Assembly (NCBI RefSeq): GCF_017355885.1
Contig: NZ_JAFEUU010000003.1
Span: 124,001-188,000 of the forward strand
Length of the DNA: 64,000 nt
Source of the DNA: Sabulicella rubraurantiaca
GTDB taxonomy: Bacteria > Pseudomonadota > Alphaproteobacteria > Acetobacterales > Acetobacteraceae
Direction: 5' to 3'
How positions within the stretch are numbered: position 1 is the stretch's first letter; the number at the start of each line of letters is the position of its first letter. The position numbers were made by a program, and so were the translations under genes. A model generated the notes under the pieces. It was not told the origin of the DNA. It worked only from the letters and a program-made list of their open reading frames with translations, and did no database searches. Positions 62,593 through 64,000 of the stretch are shown here, one piece after another.

Positions 62593-63554
62593 TCGAGGCG
62601 CAGGTCGAGCTGGCGCACCAGGGACCGCCAGACCGGTTCCTCCTCGCGCAGCCGGGCGACGAAGGCCTCGCGAGCCTCGCGCAGGATCTCGGTCTGCGAG
62701 GCCTGGAAGCGGGCCGCCACCTCCGGGTCGGCCAGGGCGCGATCCGTCGCCGCCGCGAGGCGCGCGACGCGGGCCGCGGGCGTGTCGCGCGGCGCGAAGA
62801 GCCCGCCCAGCACGGCGATCGGCGCGCCGGGCAGCCCGGCTTCCGCGAGGGTGGGCACGTCGGGCAGCACCGCCTCGCGCCGCTCCCCCGTCACGGCCAG
62901 GGCGCGCAGCCTTCCGCCCGTGATGTGCGGCATGGAGGCGGTGAGGGAGTCGGCGGCAAAGACCACCTGCCCGCCGATCAGGTCCGTGAGCGCCGCGCCG
63001 CTGCCGCGATAGGGGACATGCACCGCCTCGACCTGCGCGCGGCGCAGGAAGGCCTCGGCGGCGAGGTGCGTCATCGTGCCCACCCCTGCAGAGGCATAGG
63101 CGGTGCGGTCCCGGCGCAGCCGCGCCACCAGATCCGCCAGGGTCGCGGGCGCGCCCGGTGCGGTGGAGGCGAGGATGGCGAAGGGCGCGCGCAGCACCGG
63201 CGCCACGGCGGTGAAATCATCCATCGCGTAGCGGACGCCCGGGTTGACCAGCGGCAGCACCAGCAGCGCGGCGGTGGAGGAGAAGATGATGGTGTTGCCG
63301 TCCGGCTGCGCCCGCGCCACGGATTGATGCGCGATGGCACCGCCGCCGCCCGTCCGGTTCTCCACCACCACGGGCTGGCCCAGCACGGCGCCCATGGTGC
63401 CCGCGAGCAGCCGCGCGCTGATGTCGCTGCCCGAGCCGGGTCCCTGCGCGACGACGAGGGTGATCGGACGGCTGGGCCAGGTTTCGGCCCGCGCCAGGTT
63501 GGGCAAGCCGAGGGTAAGGCCGGCTAAGGCGGCGCGGCGGGGAAGGGGGAGCAT
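62589..63554 (-). CDS. Bug/TctC-type tripartite tricarboxylate transporter receptor
   Basis: 321 residues with a signal peptide (PRRAALAGLTLGLPNLARA). WPSRPITLVVAQGPGSGSDISARLLAG, PVVVENRTGGGGAIAHQSVARAQPDGNTI and AVHVPYRGSGAALTDLIGGQVVFAADSL match the Bug fold. It overlaps the CaiB-type gene by four bases (ATGA) and so probably brings a carboxylic acid to the same pathway. Confidence 0.9.
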   Translation of the reverse strand: MLPLPRRAALAGLTLGLPNLARAETWPSRPITLVVAQGPGSGSDISARLLAGTMGAVLGQPVVVENRTGGGGAIAHQSVARAQPDGNTIIFSSTAALLVLPLVNPGVRYAMDDFTAVAPVLRAPFAILASTAPGAPATLADLVARLRRDRTAYASAGVGTMTHLAAEAFLRRAQVEAVHVPYRGSGAALTDLIGGQVVFAADSLTASMPHITGGRLRALAVTGERREAVLPDVPTLAEAGLPGAPIAVLGGLFAPRDTPAARVARLAAATDRALADPEVAARFQASQTEILREAREAFVARLREEEPVWRSLVRQLDLRLE

Positions 63555-63651
63555 GGCGGATTCCTCTCGCGCCGGAAGCTAGGCCAGTTCCGCTCCCCCT
63601 CCAATCGCGCACCCTTCGCCGGCCATGCTGGTGCCAGCCGGGCTAGGCCGC

Positions 63652-64000
63652 TCAGCGCGCCCGGGCCAGTACCTTGCGCGCCCGGTCCACCACCGGCAGG
63701 TCGATCATCGCGCCCTCGAAGGCCACGGCGCCGCGCCCTTCCGCCACCGACTGATCGAAGGTGGCGATCAGGCGCCGCGCCCGGTCCACCTCGGCGGGGG
63801 AGGGGCCGTATTCCTCGTTGATCGGTGCGACTTGCGACGGATGGATGCAGGCGGCGCAGCCGAAGCCGAGCCGCCGCGAACGGCGCAGCGAGGCGCGATA
63901 GGCGTCGAGGTCGGAGAAATCCGCGAAGGGACCGACGGAGCCCATGGGCAGCACGCCGGCCGCACGCGCTGCCGCCACCACCTGCATGCCGAAGGCGTAG
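63652..64000 (-). CDS. CitE-like CoA-ester lyase (HpcH/HpaI fold), 5' end cut by the window
   Basis: C-terminal about 116 residues only. FADFSDLDAYRASLRRSRRLGFGCAACIHPSQVAPINEEYGPS and VDRARRLIATFDQSVAEGRGAVAFEGAMIDLPVVDRARKVL are characteristic of the CitE-like CoA-ester lyases, which split malyl-, citramalyl- or similar CoA esters. The gene runs on past the right edge. Together with the CaiB-type transferase and Bug receptor, 97 bases downstream, it suggests a CoA-linked acid breakdown operon. Confidence 0.85.
   Translation of the reverse strand, partial: YAFGMQVVAAARAAGVLPMGSVGPFADFSDLDAYRASLRRSRRLGFGCAACIHPSQVAPINEEYGPSPAEVDRARRLIATFDQSVAEGRGAVAFEGAMIDLPVVDRARKVLARAR

Overview
The window is about 70% GC, tightly packed and double-stranded in gene use, with many ATGA/GTGA overlaps between consecutive genes. 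The gene families suggest an alphaproteobacterium, most likely of the Roseomonas-like Acetobacteraceae: ChvI next to pckA, GbsR-controlled cyanide-insensitive bd oxidase, several Bug-type solute receptors, CaiB/BaiF and CitE-like enzymes, bactofilin and CsbD. The taxonomic call is inference. No rRNA, tRNA or CRISPR array was seen.

1-30.8 kb is chromosomal housekeeping and envelope material. It holds a TorF-type porin, a CsbD stress protein with a structured leader, LolA, a C26 amidotransferase-like hydrolase, a fumarylacetoacetate-hydrolase-family enzyme preceded by a strong candidate small RNA/attenuator, exonuclease III, PhzF, GshB, GpmI, a divergent TetR/DUF2306 pair, a bacterial voltage-gated sodium channel, NnrU, a ModA-like receptor, TypA, an adenosine-kinase operon, bactofilin, an AEC transporter, a diguanylate cyclase, a Bug receptor, a hydrolase group, a broken NTF2-like gene, ChvI without an adjacent ChvG, a HugZ-like protein, PckA and Nth.

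30.8-40 kb holds an MFS exporter, PolA with an overlapping zinc-finger gene, a lipoprotein hydrolase coupled to a polysaccharide deacetylase, and then a leftward GT2 glycosyltransferase/PlsC-type acyltransferase pair divergent from two overlapping methyltransferases.

40.2-49.5 kb is the most notable block. It is an eleven-gene, almost gapless rightward operon with the layout of aryl polyene (APE) pathways: ACP, COG4648 membrane protein, acyl-ACP ligase, ApeI-like dehydratase, HtrB-like acyltransferase, LolA-like carrier, MMPL exporter, ketosynthase, chain-length-factor-like ketosynthase, ApeP-like dehydratase and FabG-type ketoreductase. A flavin-dependent halogenase-like gene with the diagnostic motifs lies just beyond on the other strand. 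The neighbouring glycosyltransferase, acyltransferase and methyltransferases probably contribute, so the predicted product is a membrane-anchored, possibly methylated and halogenated aryl polyene.

51.6-64 kb holds a LysE exporter, a persulfide-dioxygenase-like MBL hydrolase, GbsR-cydAB (with a promoter that predicts a leaderless gbsR mRNA and an operator-like palindrome in its spacer), an IS110/IS1111-family element sitting in the tiny gap between convergent cydB and pirin, a HAD phosphatase/APH kinase pair, a PAS-GGDEF cyclase, and a CaiB-Bug-CitE-like group running off the right edge.
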